From Mixophyes australis (Eukaryota; Chordata; Amphibia; Anura; Limnodynastidae), in the NCBI GenBank assembly GCA_036250195.1, contig JAVHZZ010000011.1, forward strand, positions 61,002,919-61,066,918: a stretch of 64,000 nucleotides of DNA, given 5' to 3'. Below are positions 1-9,640 of the stretch, one piece after another (the first letter of the stretch is position 1; every line of letters starts with the position of its first letter). The notes under the pieces are model-generated. The model worked only from the letters and a program-made list of their open reading frames with translations. It was not told the origin of the DNA and ran no database searches. Both the position numbers and the translations under genes were made by a program.

Positions 1-480
1 AGACAATCTATTAATTTACCAATAATAGTACATAAATGTTTGATATTTAATAAGTGACACAGTGACCTCATGACTTTAGACATAAAGGGCATGTGTTGGT
101 CTGTGAGACTCTGTATTGGAATTCCCACCCGGATAAATATATTAAAAAACTCCTTGGCAATATTGTTTGAAGACATGTTCCTTAGGGTAATAGCTCCTGG
201 ATAGAGGGTAGCATAATTCGTTACAACTTAAATGTACTGGTGTCCCTTAATGCTCTTTACTAAGGTACCAACCAGGTCCATGGCAATCCCTTCAAAGTGA
301 ATCTCTATAATGGGATGTGGTACTAACGGGCACTGAAATGAGATACAGGAGCCATTAACTGACAATCAGGACAGCATTCACAATATTTCTGGACATCTGT
401 ATGTAACCTTGGCCAAACAAACCTGTGTAAAATCTGAACTTAGGTTTTTTAACCTGTTACTCATGTTTGTGGCCCATATA
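1..480 (-). pseudogene. Ty3/Gypsy retrotransposon integrase remnant
   Basis: Read on the minus strand, this is a decayed integrase of a Ty3/Gypsy LTR retrotransposon. The zinc-binding end shows as a KYCECCPDC-like stretch at about 362-391. It is followed by EGIAMDLVG at about 279-302 and by RNMSSNNIAKEFF at about 145-190, which are the usual landmarks of this family just after the HHCC domain and in the catalytic core. In-frame stops and frame changes interrupt it, and the element runs off the window start. The enzyme would have joined element cDNA to host DNA; this copy cannot be active. The Gypsy pol pieces at 27.3-27.8 kb and 33.0-33.6 kb may belong to a related element. Confidence 0.72.
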
Positions 481-930
481 CAACATGTTCTTACAATAGG
501 ACAGAGGTGCCACTAATTGTTCTATTACCTCACATTTTATTTTGTCTAGCTGGTAAAGGCGATCCAGGTTCTTGGCATATGAGTAAACACTTTATCATTG
601 CGGTTTTCCATTAACTACTATTATTTTTCCTTGCCATCACTGACATGAGATTCCTTAACTGAGATATACCAGAATCAACATGTGGCACCTCTAAGTCAAG
701 TATCTGCAACTTTTCCTCTTCTTCTCTGCTTTCACCAGCAAAGACTGCTAAGGAAAAATAAAAAAAATGCCTCAGGGATCACATATGACCCCAATATAAG
801 ACTCTTTAAGATTCCCAGAATTCACCAGGCTGGTGTGCACCGAAGTCTCTAAACTTTCAAAAAGACTTTGGTTTCGCACCATTCTACTTTTATATTACAC
901 ATCATCTTTTCCATCTCTGAGATAGTCTGG
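481..930. other. Flank between Gypsy remnant and retrovirus
   Basis: No open gene. Reading the minus strand, this is where the region between RNase H and integrase of the Gypsy element should lie, and weak coding-like stretches remain. I could not place them firmly. The last four bases, CTGG at 927-930, are the left target duplication of the retrovirus. Confidence 0.35.
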
Positions 931-1783
931 TGTCGAAGTCAGCAAATTGGATAAAGTAATTTCAATTAATATCGAGCTGATTTGGTTGTCTTTGTCTGAA
1001 ATTATGTGTAGACCACGCTACGGCGTGGAAGGGCGTATCCAGCCGCAACACGTGGCAATAACAGGTTTTACACTTTTACACACATTCACACGAACACACA
1101 CATTTGTAAATTAGTACACATTAATTGTAGTTGCAACACATAGTTATTTATATCGAAATATAGTAGTATTTATGTTTAATATTATAAGTTATATGCATGT
1201 TAGTGAAATCAAAGGTTCAGATTGCAGGAACTATGTCATGTTTAGTATCATTTTAACCCCCTTTTCATCAGCAGTTGTCCGACTCATTCGCCGAAGGAAT
1301 CGCACATTGCATACTCCAGTTAGCGATGTTAAAGAATAAATGTTTAAAGTGATAGAGACTGTAAAATGCTAATAGACTAGTTGAAAATGGATTCTTGGCG
1401 GGAAAGTCGGAGCACATCCCCTGGAGAGATGACCCCCACCTTTGGATATTTTGTTTGAACTGGCCTATGACCTGCAGTACACTGGACCTTCCTGAAGCTT
1501 GGACCAGTAGAAGCAAGCCACATCATCTGCATTGTTTTATTGTATTCACTGACTGCATATAAGCAGGGGCTCTGGGCTTAGTGAACAGTCTTCTTTGACC
1601 ACAGCCTTCAGACCTGAATGACTGTTCACTGGATCCAGAGCGCCTGCGATAAGTAACAGCTGTACTTGTTTTATTTCGCATTGTTATTCTGCTACTTTGG
1701 GATATTAAATTACTTTGTGCTTTGGAAACACAAAAATCAAGATTCGACAATCGTTATTGGATAGCGACAAAATGTGCATAACA
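931..1783 (+). repeat. 5' LTR of the endogenous retrovirus
   Basis: The 853-bp repeat begins TGTCGAAG and ends GCATAACA, the usual TG...CA ends. It pairs with 8169-8998. Compared with the 3' copy it carries extra bases near 1270-1290 and near 1567-1588 (just after the TATA box), which makes it about 23 bp longer. Confidence 0.92.
1558..1563 (+). promoter_or_regulatory. TATA box of the 5' LTR
   Basis: TATAAG sits within GACTGCATATAAGCAG, about 225 bp before the LTR end, which is a normal place for the U3 promoter. The same motif is at 8788-8793 in the 3' LTR. An ATTAAA polyadenylation-type signal follows at 1704-1709 (8919-8924 in the 3' copy). Confidence 0.6.
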
Positions 1784-1786
1784 ATT

Positions 1787-1804
1787 TGGGTGCTTGCGGC
1801 GGAA
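1787..1804 (+). other. Probable primer binding site
   Basis: An 18-base stretch starting TGGGTGCTTGCGG lies three bases after the LTR end, where the tRNA primer of reverse transcription should pair. TGG at the start fits the CCA end of a tRNA. I do not recognise the matching tRNA; it resembles the proline site only at the first bases. Confidence 0.45.
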
Positions 1805-2713
1805 GTTACTCTACTGGACGATATGCAAGACCTATGGATTTCGGTTCCTCAACAAAGGGTGGAGACGCGTCATACACGGATAAGAACGCAATGTGTTCAA
1901 AACCTGTTTATCATTCTGTGTTGTGATACTGAATGTCCGCTTTTGCATCATCTAAGGAGCGCTAACTTGAATCTAGGGACAAGAGAGAAAACTGTTTCTT
2001 TTTATTGTCATTTTGCGGTTTAAATGTATTGCATTGCTTAGCGTATGTGTACTTCCTGCATTGCGTATGTGAACTTCCGGTATTGTTGCCACGTGTTTAG
2101 ACAATCGTTTTGATAGCTTGATAGTTGTTATACATGCATAGTATAATTACTTGTTAAAGCCTCTGAAAAGTTATTACTATTGCTGGGAAGTTGATTTTCT
2201 GCGCAGAAAAGGTGTATATTATGTGATTTTGTGATGTAGATACACTGTTTTATTGTTGAATGGTCTCAGTTACTGTCTGACGAGGCAGGTTGCCCAACTA
2301 AAGGACGGTATACGGGGCAGGTATACCAGGAGCGAAAACAAGGGAGATTTTTGCACGCGTGCCCAATAGTAATCACAGCGTTTACTGATAACTAGTATCT
2401 TTAAGCGGTGCGATCGGACCGCACGGTGAGGCTGTGATTGTGACTTGGGAGAGCAGCGGGGAGGAATTATATTGGAAAGGCTGGTTGATTGAATCGACTT
2501 TGTGCTACCAGTGATAATAAACTCAACAGATTTGTGAAAGAGGCAGAGAATTGCGGTATTCTTGTGTTTCAAGGTGATATTTATGTGTCAGGAGGTCCTC
2601 GTTTAGTGCGAGAGGAAGCGAGTGGACGCGGCTTGAGCAAATACATCCACGACATTTAAAGATCTCTAGCGGTAGATTGCGGGTGGCATTCCTGAGGCCT
2701 GATATTGTTCAAC
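1805..2713 (+). other. Retroviral leader
   Basis: About 0.9 kb of untranslated leader between the primer site and gag. It would hold the splice donor and packaging signal; I could not point to either with confidence. Short open frames here do not resemble known proteins. Confidence 0.5.
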
Positions 2714-3925
2714 ATGGGTGCCAAGCATACGCTAGAGATGGTCGATGTACTGCCTAAAGAAGGGTCTATTGGTTCAGCGAGATTTCTTATGTGTAAGAAA
2801 TATGGTGCATACGCAACAGCTTATTGCGACAAGTGGGTCAAGATGACCAAGATGACCAAGGATTGTGTTAGGCGATTCCCAACTATAGGTAGTTTCAATT
2901 CAGAGGTACTGAATAATGTTAAAGAAAAAGTGTGGTTGATAAAATCAACAAAAGTGAGAACTAAACATAATGATTGTTTAAAGTTGTGGCAAATGGAAGG
3001 GAACACGTGGCAAGCAGGTACTGAAACAGCAGCTTATGTGGTTAATCCTGAATGTAGTGAACCGGTTGGTGCTTATCCTGTCCGCACAATAGCAGTTCCT
3101 AATGGGAAAGCGGGTAAAGATGGTATAGTTCCCATCAGGAATGTAGCAATGCATTGCCCTTTGACAAGATCTGAACTACATTCTATTATGACAGATTTCC
3201 CAGACCCCAGAAAAGAGTTGACCAGATGTCAGAAATTCATTAAAGACTTAGGAAATGCACACGAGCCAACCAATAAAGATTGGCGCATGGTGTTAAGGGC
3301 CTGCCTTCCTTCCAATACCTATATACAAAAGTTTATTAAGGATTGTATATTGGAGGAGGACAAAACCTTAACAAATGAGAATAACCAAGAAAATATAGCT
3401 AGAATTATCTCACAACTGGCCCACTATTTTCCTGTAGTAGTGAATTGGAGTAAAATTTTCACCATTAAACAAAAATATAGTGAAACTGCATCAGACTACT
3501 TTACTAGAGCTCTAGCAGCAATAACACGGTTCACTAGGATATCGAACATAAGTGAAGATCCACATCACAGTGAGGTGGCTGTAGAGGTATTAATGGATGG
3601 TCTCAGAGAGAATTTAATGACTAGAGTACAAACCTCATTACCTAATTGGAGGGGCATCACAGTAGATTCCCTTAGGGAGTCTGCTGTGGAGCATGACAAA
3701 AATATATTTAGAAAGAAGGAAGAGAAAAGTGATAGGTTAATGATGGTAAGTATACAAGCTCTAGAGGGAATACATACACGACCACCAGCATACAACCCAC
3801 ATAAACGGAGACCTAGAATATTGAGATGTTTCAATTGCAAAAAAGGACATATTAGGAAGGATTGTACAAAGGAAAGATATAATCCTACAGGGGGGTCACA
3901 TAGATACACACTAAGTAGAAATTAA
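2714..3925 (+). CDS. gag: Retroviral Gag polyprotein
   Basis: An open frame of 403 codons, the longest intact reading frame of the provirus. Gag builds the virion shell: matrix, capsid and nucleocapsid. The ATG at 2714 is chosen because it gives an MGAKHT start, a fit to the N-myristoylation signal MGxxxS/T that sends Gag to the plasma membrane. The middle, near codons 150-330, has the helical, charged look of a capsid. The C-terminus carries one zinc knuckle, CFNCKKGHIRKDC, at about 3828-3866. It is one residue short between the second Cys and the His (X3 where the family norm is X4), so zinc binding is probably impaired. Stops at 3923-3925 and 4001-4003 separate it from pro in the same frame. 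Confidence 0.8.
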   Translation: MGAKHTLEMVDVLPKEGSIGSARFLMCKKYGAYATAYCDKWVKMTKMTKDCVRRFPTIGSFNSEVLNNVKEKVWLIKSTKVRTKHNDCLKLWQMEGNTWQAGTETAAYVVNPECSEPVGAYPVRTIAVPNGKAGKDGIVPIRNVAMHCPLTRSELHSIMTDFPDPRKELTRCQKFIKDLGNAHEPTNKDWRMVLRACLPSNTYIQKFIKDCILEEDKTLTNENNQENIARIISQLAHYFPVVVNWSKIFTIKQKYSETASDYFTRALAAITRFTRISNISEDPHHSEVAVEVLMDGLRENLMTRVQTSLPNWRGITVDSLRESAVEHDKNIFRKKEEKSDRLMMVSIQALEGIHTRPPAYNPHKRRPRILRCFNCKKGHIRKDCTKERYNPTGGSHRYTLSRN

Positions 3926-4003
3926 CATAGGATAGAAGACTCACACCTGCCCGCGCACCTTATAGCAGCAAAAGCTGCGCAAGAAAGAGATAGTCAGCGC
4001 TAG

Positions 4004-4380
4004 GGGTCAGGTCATACCTGTAGTCTACAGCCAGTGAGGTTAACTGAGAGTCTGAGGGAAGAACCTACAATGATAGTTGACATAGCTGGTAGGAAACAAA
4101 CTTTTTTTGTAGATACAGGGGCGGCCAGACCAGTGATAACTTCTCCTTTTAATCTACACGTAACTAGCAAAACTATTCCAGCTATGGGGGTAATGGGGAA
4201 AGTGTTACATTACCCACAGAGGTTACTATAGGGCCTCTGCATACCAAGCATGCGTTTATCTTGGCTGCAGCAGCTCCTACTAACTTGCTGGGAAGGGACT
4301 TGTTATGCAAAATGGGATGTGTCATATACTGTACCCCTGACGGTGTATTCCTAGATATACCAGAGAAGGTCGCGCATGAG
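4004..4380 (+). pseudogene. pro: Retroviral protease, frameshifted
   Basis: Aspartic protease region that would cut the Gag and Gag-Pol polyproteins. The active-site motif is FFVDTGAARPVI at about 4108-4143, and the C-terminal NLLGRDLL motif is at about 4282-4305. The first part continues the gag frame beyond its stops. After about 4200 the reading moves to another frame, so the two halves of the enzyme cannot be made as one chain. In gamma-type viruses protease is reached by stop-codon readthrough; here there are two stops (3923-3925 and 4001-4003). Confidence 0.78.
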
Positions 4381-5800
4381 GTACAGGATATATTGGACAA
4401 CCCACAAAAGTTAATGTTGCACTCTACTGTTATAGAACCATCTCAGGTAAAGGGGATGTTGTTGGAAATACCGGGTTCCCTATGGACCAGAGATGGACAG
4501 GACACTGGATTGATGGCAAATGTAGCCCCTGTGATGGTAAATCTAAAAAGTGGTAGGATAGCTCCAAAAATCACACAGTATCCATTAAAACCGGAGGTGG
4601 AATTAGGGGTGTATCCTCTTATTGAGAGGCTGTTGCAACAAGGGACTTTAATTCGTACATCCGGCACAGCAAATAGTCCCATTTTCCCTGTGAAGAACAT
4701 TTGGGGGAGGGGCTATAGATTAGTCCAGGATTTAAGGGGAATTAATAAAGTTGTTGAGAACCAATTCCCGTAGTGCCCAATCCAGCTGTCATCCTCATGC
4801 AGATTCCACCGTTTGCTAGTCACTTTACTGTAATTGACCTTTGTTCTGCCTTCTTCTCAGTCCCTCTTCACCCTGACTGCCAATACCTTTTTGCATTCTC
4901 CTATAGGGGGGTGCAATATACATGGACTAGACTTCCCCAGGGGTTCATTGAGAGCCCCAGTATTTTCTCCCAAGCCTTACATGACTGTTTGCAATCCTTT
5001 CAAGCAAGCAATGGGTCTGTTCTGATTCAATATGTGGACGATTTGTTGTTGTGCTCTGATTCTTTTATGTCATGTTTACATGATACTAAATTGCTGTTAC
5101 TTCATCTCTCGCAAACAGGGCACAAGGTGGCAAAGGACAAGTTACAGCCTTGTCAGACTAAGGTTAAATACTTAGGACACTGTCTCACCCACGGGCTAAG
5201 ACACTTAACAACGGACATAATTGAGGCCATACAACACATGACTCTGCCGCAGAACCGGAAGCAAATCGGTACCTTCTTGGGGATGTTTGGATACTGTAGA
5301 TCCTGGATCCCAGGTTTTTCTATTCTGGCATTACCATTGCAGGAGCTAGTCTCTTCCTCAAAACCAGAATGTGTCGTACACACAGAGGAATCAGAGCAAG
5401 CGTTCTTTAACCTTAAAGATAGTTTGACTAGAGCACCTGCATTGGGAATACCTGATTACGAAAAGCCCTTTGAGTTCTACTGTACGGAAGCTGATGGTTG
5501 TGCAGCAGGTGTCCTCACTCAGAAACATGGTGACGCTAACAGACCGGTAGCATACTACAGTGCACAATTGGACACTGTGGCAAGATCACTCCCAACATGT
5601 CTAAGAAGTGTCCTTCTGGTAAGTATGAGCGATGACATAGTATTAGGACATGATTCAACTGCCTATACACCTCATGCAGTATCAGCTCTGTTAAATTCAG
5701 CTCAAACCAGACATGTCTCTTCAGCTAGGTTCACAAAATGGGAACAAGCCCTGATGGCACCCTCAAACATCACCATTAAACGATGTAGCACTTTAAATTC
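4381..5800 (+). pseudogene. pol: Retroviral reverse transcriptase, frameshifted
   Basis: RNA-dependent DNA polymerase domain. Landmarks in order: PIFPVKN and YRLVQDLRGIN near 4680-4750, FTVIDLCSAFFSV near 4828-4866, LPQGFIESPSIFSQAL near 4930-4980, and the catalytic YVDD at 5031-5042. The thumb and connection follow with GTFLGMFGYCRSWIPGF near 5268-5320. YVDD and LPQGF-SPxIFSQ are what gamma-type and related retroviruses carry. A frame change near 4770 splits the fingers from the palm. From there one long frame covers palm, connection and most of RNase H, so the decay is modest. Confidence 0.85.
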
Positions 5801-5949
5801 AGCTACATACCTTCCATATGTGTCTCGAGAGACACAAAGGGTGGGAGGTGAGGAGACCCTGGTTGGTGATGAGTTTTGCAAGAATACTGATACACATGAT
5901 TGTATGGAATATCTGAACCAGACCTTTACTGCAAGGCCTGACATACGTG

Positions 5950-6395
5950 ACACCCCCTTAGAAAATGTAGATTTTACGTTTTATACAGACGGGAGTTGTC
6001 ATAGACAGACGGAGACGGGAGAACTATGTACTGGTTATGCTGTTGTAGACGATCAAGATGTTGTAGAAGCTGGACCCCTTGGCCCACCTCACTCTGCCCA
6101 AGTGGCCGAACTAGTAGCATTAAGGAGAGCGTGTGAGTTGGCAAAGGGTAAGTCAGCTAATATATATAGTGACTCTAGGTACGCCTTTGGGGTAGTGCAT
6201 GATTTTAGGGTCCTTTGGCGTCTTAGAAACTTTACGACAGCAGCAGGCACGCCAGTGGCACACTCACAACACATAAACGGACTTTTGACAGCGATACAGT
6301 TACCCAAGACAGTAGCCGTCATAAAATGTAACACCCACACTTCTGAAGAAGACCCCGGTGTCATTGGGCAACAACAGGGTGAACGAAGCTGCTAA
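5950..6395 (+). pseudogene. pol: Retroviral RNase H domain
   Basis: RNase H domain that degrades the RNA strand during reverse transcription. The acidic catalytic set is visible: FYTDGS at about 5980-5997, AQVAELVALRRA at about 6097-6132, and YSDSRYAFGV at about 6166-6195. It is in the same frame as the RT palm. The frame ends at 6395 just as the integrase frame begins at about 6358, so the last His/Asp region is split across a frame change. Confidence 0.82.
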
Positions 6396-7100
6396 ATGGG
6401 CAGCGGGGCAACCTATAACTGTATCGACCGAGACTATGATGGTTTTTCAGACATTAGACATGCAGAGATTAATTGAAATGCAAGATTTGTGTTCCCTACA
6501 GGAAAAGGTGGTCTGGAAGGCGAAGGGATATGGCCAAGAGTCCTCGGGACTCTGGAGAGATGGACAAGGTAGGCCTGTGGCTCCCAGAACATACTACCCA
6601 AGCCTGGCTGAGGCAGCGCATGGTCTGACTCATTTTGGTAAAGAAGGTATGTACAAACTCGTGAGAGCATACTGGTGTGCACCTGGATTTTCCTCTCAGG
6701 CTGGTAAGAAGGCAATGTCATGTCTTACTTGTTTGAGGAAAAATGTCGGGAAAGCTATACCAACTGAGCCATCCCATATTCCTCCTACAGACGGACCTTT
6801 TCTAAACATCTCTGAGGTCCTCGAATTAAGGGGAGGGAGGTCCAGAGAAGGGAAATACAATAACAGTAGGTCCCCTAGTCTGAAACTTCGGCAATACTCC
6901 TTAGATCGGTCTTTACTGTGTCTAAATATCTCACATGTAAAATGACTGGAGAATTGGGAAGCTGACCTGTCAGATCAGACAATGGCTCGCCACACTCATT
7001 TTGGAGGGAGACTCGCAAGGTCACCAATAGGCAGAAATGTTGATGGACACCATAAACTAGGACGTGTAAACAGACATAAGAAAGTATCCATTTAGAAAGT
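6396..7100 (+). pseudogene. pol: Retroviral integrase, degraded
   Basis: Integrase joins viral DNA to the host chromosome. The N-terminal zinc domain is readable: AHGLTHFGKEGMYKLVRAYW, then CLTCLRKN, giving the HHCC set at about 6616-6745. After about 6800 the expected core with the first catalytic Asp is not readable. The second Asp motif appears in another frame at about 6972-7005 (RSDNGSPHSFW). The C-terminal domain is missing or unreadable. Env coding begins soon after, so much of the integrase C-terminus and the start of env appear to have been lost together. Confidence 0.72.
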
Positions 7101-7152
7101 CTCTATAGGTAATTGTAAGAATGTTATCCATGCTGACACGTGTCTTGAACAA

Positions 7153-7545
7153 ATGGAGGCACTAGGCAGGGGTCGTTTTGTCAAAACTCTGTGTGAATTT
7201 ATCAATGGGCATACTGTTTCTTATGTTCTCCCAGATGACGTGTACTTTGTTTGTGGGAGAAAAGCTTATTCCTGGGTAACTCAGAGTTCCAAGGGTTTGT
7301 GTTTCTTAGGCAAACTGGTTCCCGAAATCATCACTATTACTCATGAAAAAATGGTTGGTATTCACAAGACTACATCCCCACCATACTTCCACACACAGTA
7401 TGAACACCGTGGCAAAACAAATATAATTCCTGGTGAAGAACCCATAGCTACAAAATTGATTAGCGAAACCTCTGGCTTTCAAGATATGATCGCTCTAGAT
7501 CTCACCAGGACCGCTCGGGAAACTTTAAATTTTAAGTATATTTAG
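7153..7545 (+). pseudogene. env: Envelope surface subunit, C-terminal part
   Basis: A 130-codon frame with DDVYFVCGRKAYSWV and GLCFLGKLVPEI, a pattern of Cys, Gly and hydrophobic residues seen near the end of the surface subunit of gamma-like envelopes. The receptor-binding N-terminal half and signal peptide are not present upstream; there is no room between the integrase remnant and this frame. It ends at a TAG (7543-7545). Two more stops in the same frame at 7600-7602 and 7618-7620 separate it from the transmembrane subunit. Confidence 0.6.
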
Positions 7546-7620
7546 GATCTAGCTAAATTGATAGATAATATCACCGAGATGTATGATGACACTTTCTGGT
7601 AAACGGGAAGGGAGCCATAA

Positions 7621-8139
7621 GCGTATAAGAAGGAGTTGGTGCAACATAGACTTGTATTGAATTATCTTGCATCTATTACTGGTGGATATTGTGTGACGTT
7701 GGCCACCCAGTTTGGTGTCAAATGTTGCACGTACATCACCAATAATACGGATGACCCCAAAGAAGTAATAGACCGGAAGATGGATGAAATTCTGCAACTA
7801 AAATGGGAATTTCGAAGGAACCATAATTCTTCGTTGTATGAGGTTGGGGCAAAGGTGGCAGGTTGGTTCTCATGGTTGAACCGTGTAAAATGGTTCTCTT
7901 GTCTAGGGGAGTGGGTACAGGAAATGGTTGCTAGCGTAGGTAAGCTCCTTCTCCTTATACTTGGTGTCATTTTAGTAATTGGCTTATGTGTCAGGTGTGT
8001 TCCTACTGTGTTAAAGTGTGGAAAGCAGTCTACAGAGGTAAACACGGAAAACGGGACTGAAATGGTGGTGAGGGATACTGAGATCATGGTCTGTGAAGAG
8101 GTACAGTGCAATCCTGACCTCGAGAATGTAATGGGGTGA
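7621..8139 (+). pseudogene. env: Envelope transmembrane subunit
   Basis: Same frame as the surface piece, open to 8139. The ectodomain shows LNYLASITGGYC, then ten residues, then CC (about 7660-7730). This sits where the CX6CC motif of gamma-type transmembrane subunits would be, but the loop is four residues longer. A Trp-rich stretch before the membrane (GWFSWLNRVKWFSCLGEW, about 7861-7914) is followed by a hydrophobic segment, LLLLILGVILVIGL, at about 7945-7986 and a cytoplasmic tail of about 50 residues. The product cannot be expressed as a normal envelope because of the stops upstream. Confidence 0.72.
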
Positions 8140-8157
8140 TAGTTCATTACACTATCA

Positions 8158-8168
8158 AAGGGTAGAGC
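8158..8168 (+). other. Weak polypurine tract before the 3' LTR
   Basis: AAAGGGTAGAG lies directly before the 3' LTR, where the plus-strand primer should be. It is short and interrupted by one T. Confidence 0.4.
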
Positions 8169-8998
8169 TGTCGAAGTCAGCAATTGGATAAAGTAATTTC
8201 AATTAATATCGAGCAGATTTGGTTGTCTTTGTCTAAAATTATGTGTAGAGCACGCTACGGCGTGGATGGGCATATCCAGCCGCAACACGTGGCAATAACA
8301 GGTTTTACACTTTTACACACATTCACACGAACACACACATTTGTAAATTAGTACACATTAATTGTAGTTGCAACACATAGTTATTTATGTCGAAATATAG
8401 TAGTATTTATGTTTAATATTATAAGTTATATGTATGTTAGTGAAATCAAAGGTTCAGATTGCAGGAACTATGTCATGTTTAGTATCATTTTAATCCCCTT
8501 TTCATCATCAGTTCATTTGCCGAAGGAATCGCACATTGCATACTCTAGTTAGCGATGTTAAGGAATAAATTTTTAAAGTGATACAGACTGTAAAATGCTA
8601 ATAGACTAGTTGAAACTGGATTCTTGGCGGGAAAGGCGGAGCACATCCCCTGGAGAGATGACCCCCACCTTTGGATATTTTGGTTTGAACTGGCCTATGA
8701 CCTGCAGTACACTGCACCTTCCTGAAGCCTGGACCAATAGAAGGAAGCCACATCATCTGCATTGTTTTACTGTATTCACTGACTGCATATAAGCAGTGAC
8801 CAGTCTTCTTTGACCACAGCCTTCAGACCTGAATGACTGTCCACTGGATCCAGAGCGCCTGCGATAAGTAATGGATGTACTTGTTTTATTTTGCATTGTT
8901 ATTCTGCTACCTTTGGATATTAAATTACTTTGTGCTTTGGAAACACAAAAATCGATATTCGACAATCGTTATTGGATAGCGACAAAACGTGCATAACA
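8169..8998 (+). repeat. 3' LTR of the endogenous retrovirus
   Basis: 830 bp, TGTCGAAG...GCATAACA, partner of 931-1783. TATAAG at 8788-8793, ATTAAA at 8919-8924. The right target duplication CTGG follows at 8999-9002. Confidence 0.92.
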
Positions 8999-9002
8999 CT
9001 GG

Positions 9003-9640
9003 TCAGAACAAATGGGGTCGGCAAACAAGGACTGTTATTTGACTGTGATACAGTACATTGGCACAGTGGTAAGGAGACAGATAGCCGCATATGGCTGTGA
9101 GGACACAGGACTCTCAGATCACTCAGGAAACCAGTTAGGTGAAAAACATAGCTATAATTTTTTATGTAACAACACTTATACTTATATATATAAGCAAAAA
9201 TTATTACCAAACTGCCAGAGGTTTACCACTACCTAATGTAACAAGGACCATAATATCTCCCACTTCAGCCAGATATATGAAAAGGTCATTGTCTCAAGGA
9301 TGCTGGAAGTCTGTGCCAATATAATACACTGGACTTTTTCAGAGCCAGTCTCCCAATAGTCACAAAAGCAGTCAGGCTCCAATCATCCAGGTGGTAAAGC
9401 TCAACTTAAAATGGTTGCGTTGTTCTGTGGTCCATACTCCATTACCTTTGCTTCTCTACCAGCTTGGTAGGGACAAGATTATCTGTCACCCTGCTTCTTA
9501 GGTGGGCACACAGTTTTACCAAGTCCATTGCAACTATCCCTCTGGTTAATGAACGCAAGAAAAGTAGCAGAGTTGACAGCAACAACCTGATCCCGTTTGG
9601 CTGGTCAAGTTCTTCCCCTGAGAAGGGGGAAATACCTCCC
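9003..9640. other. Unassigned sequence after the retrovirus
   Basis: Likely the continuation of the Gypsy-bearing flank that the retrovirus split. A minus-strand frame at 9442-9687 has no recognisable domain. I see no gene. Confidence 0.3.

Larger units (their letters stand above)
931..8998 (+). mobile_element. Endogenous retrovirus, gamma-like, near full length
   Basis: A provirus of about 8.1 kb in the order LTR, gag, pro, RT, RNase H, integrase, env, LTR. The flanking target duplication is 4 bp (CTGG at 927-930 and 8999-9002), as expected of gamma-type retroviruses. Gag and pro are in the same frame and separated by stops, also a gamma-type arrangement. Pol is broken by frame changes near 4200, 4770 and 6360-6395, and env by in-frame stops. 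The 5' part of env is missing or very short. The LTRs differ by scattered substitutions and short indels, so the insertion is not recent but far younger than the Gypsy remnant beside it. A diverged relative of its LTR lies at 48176-49893. Confidence 0.9.

Noticed and set aside
1523..2023. Frames in the retroviral LTR and leader
   Set aside because: They overlap the promoter, R region and primer site and have no protein resemblance; treated as chance.
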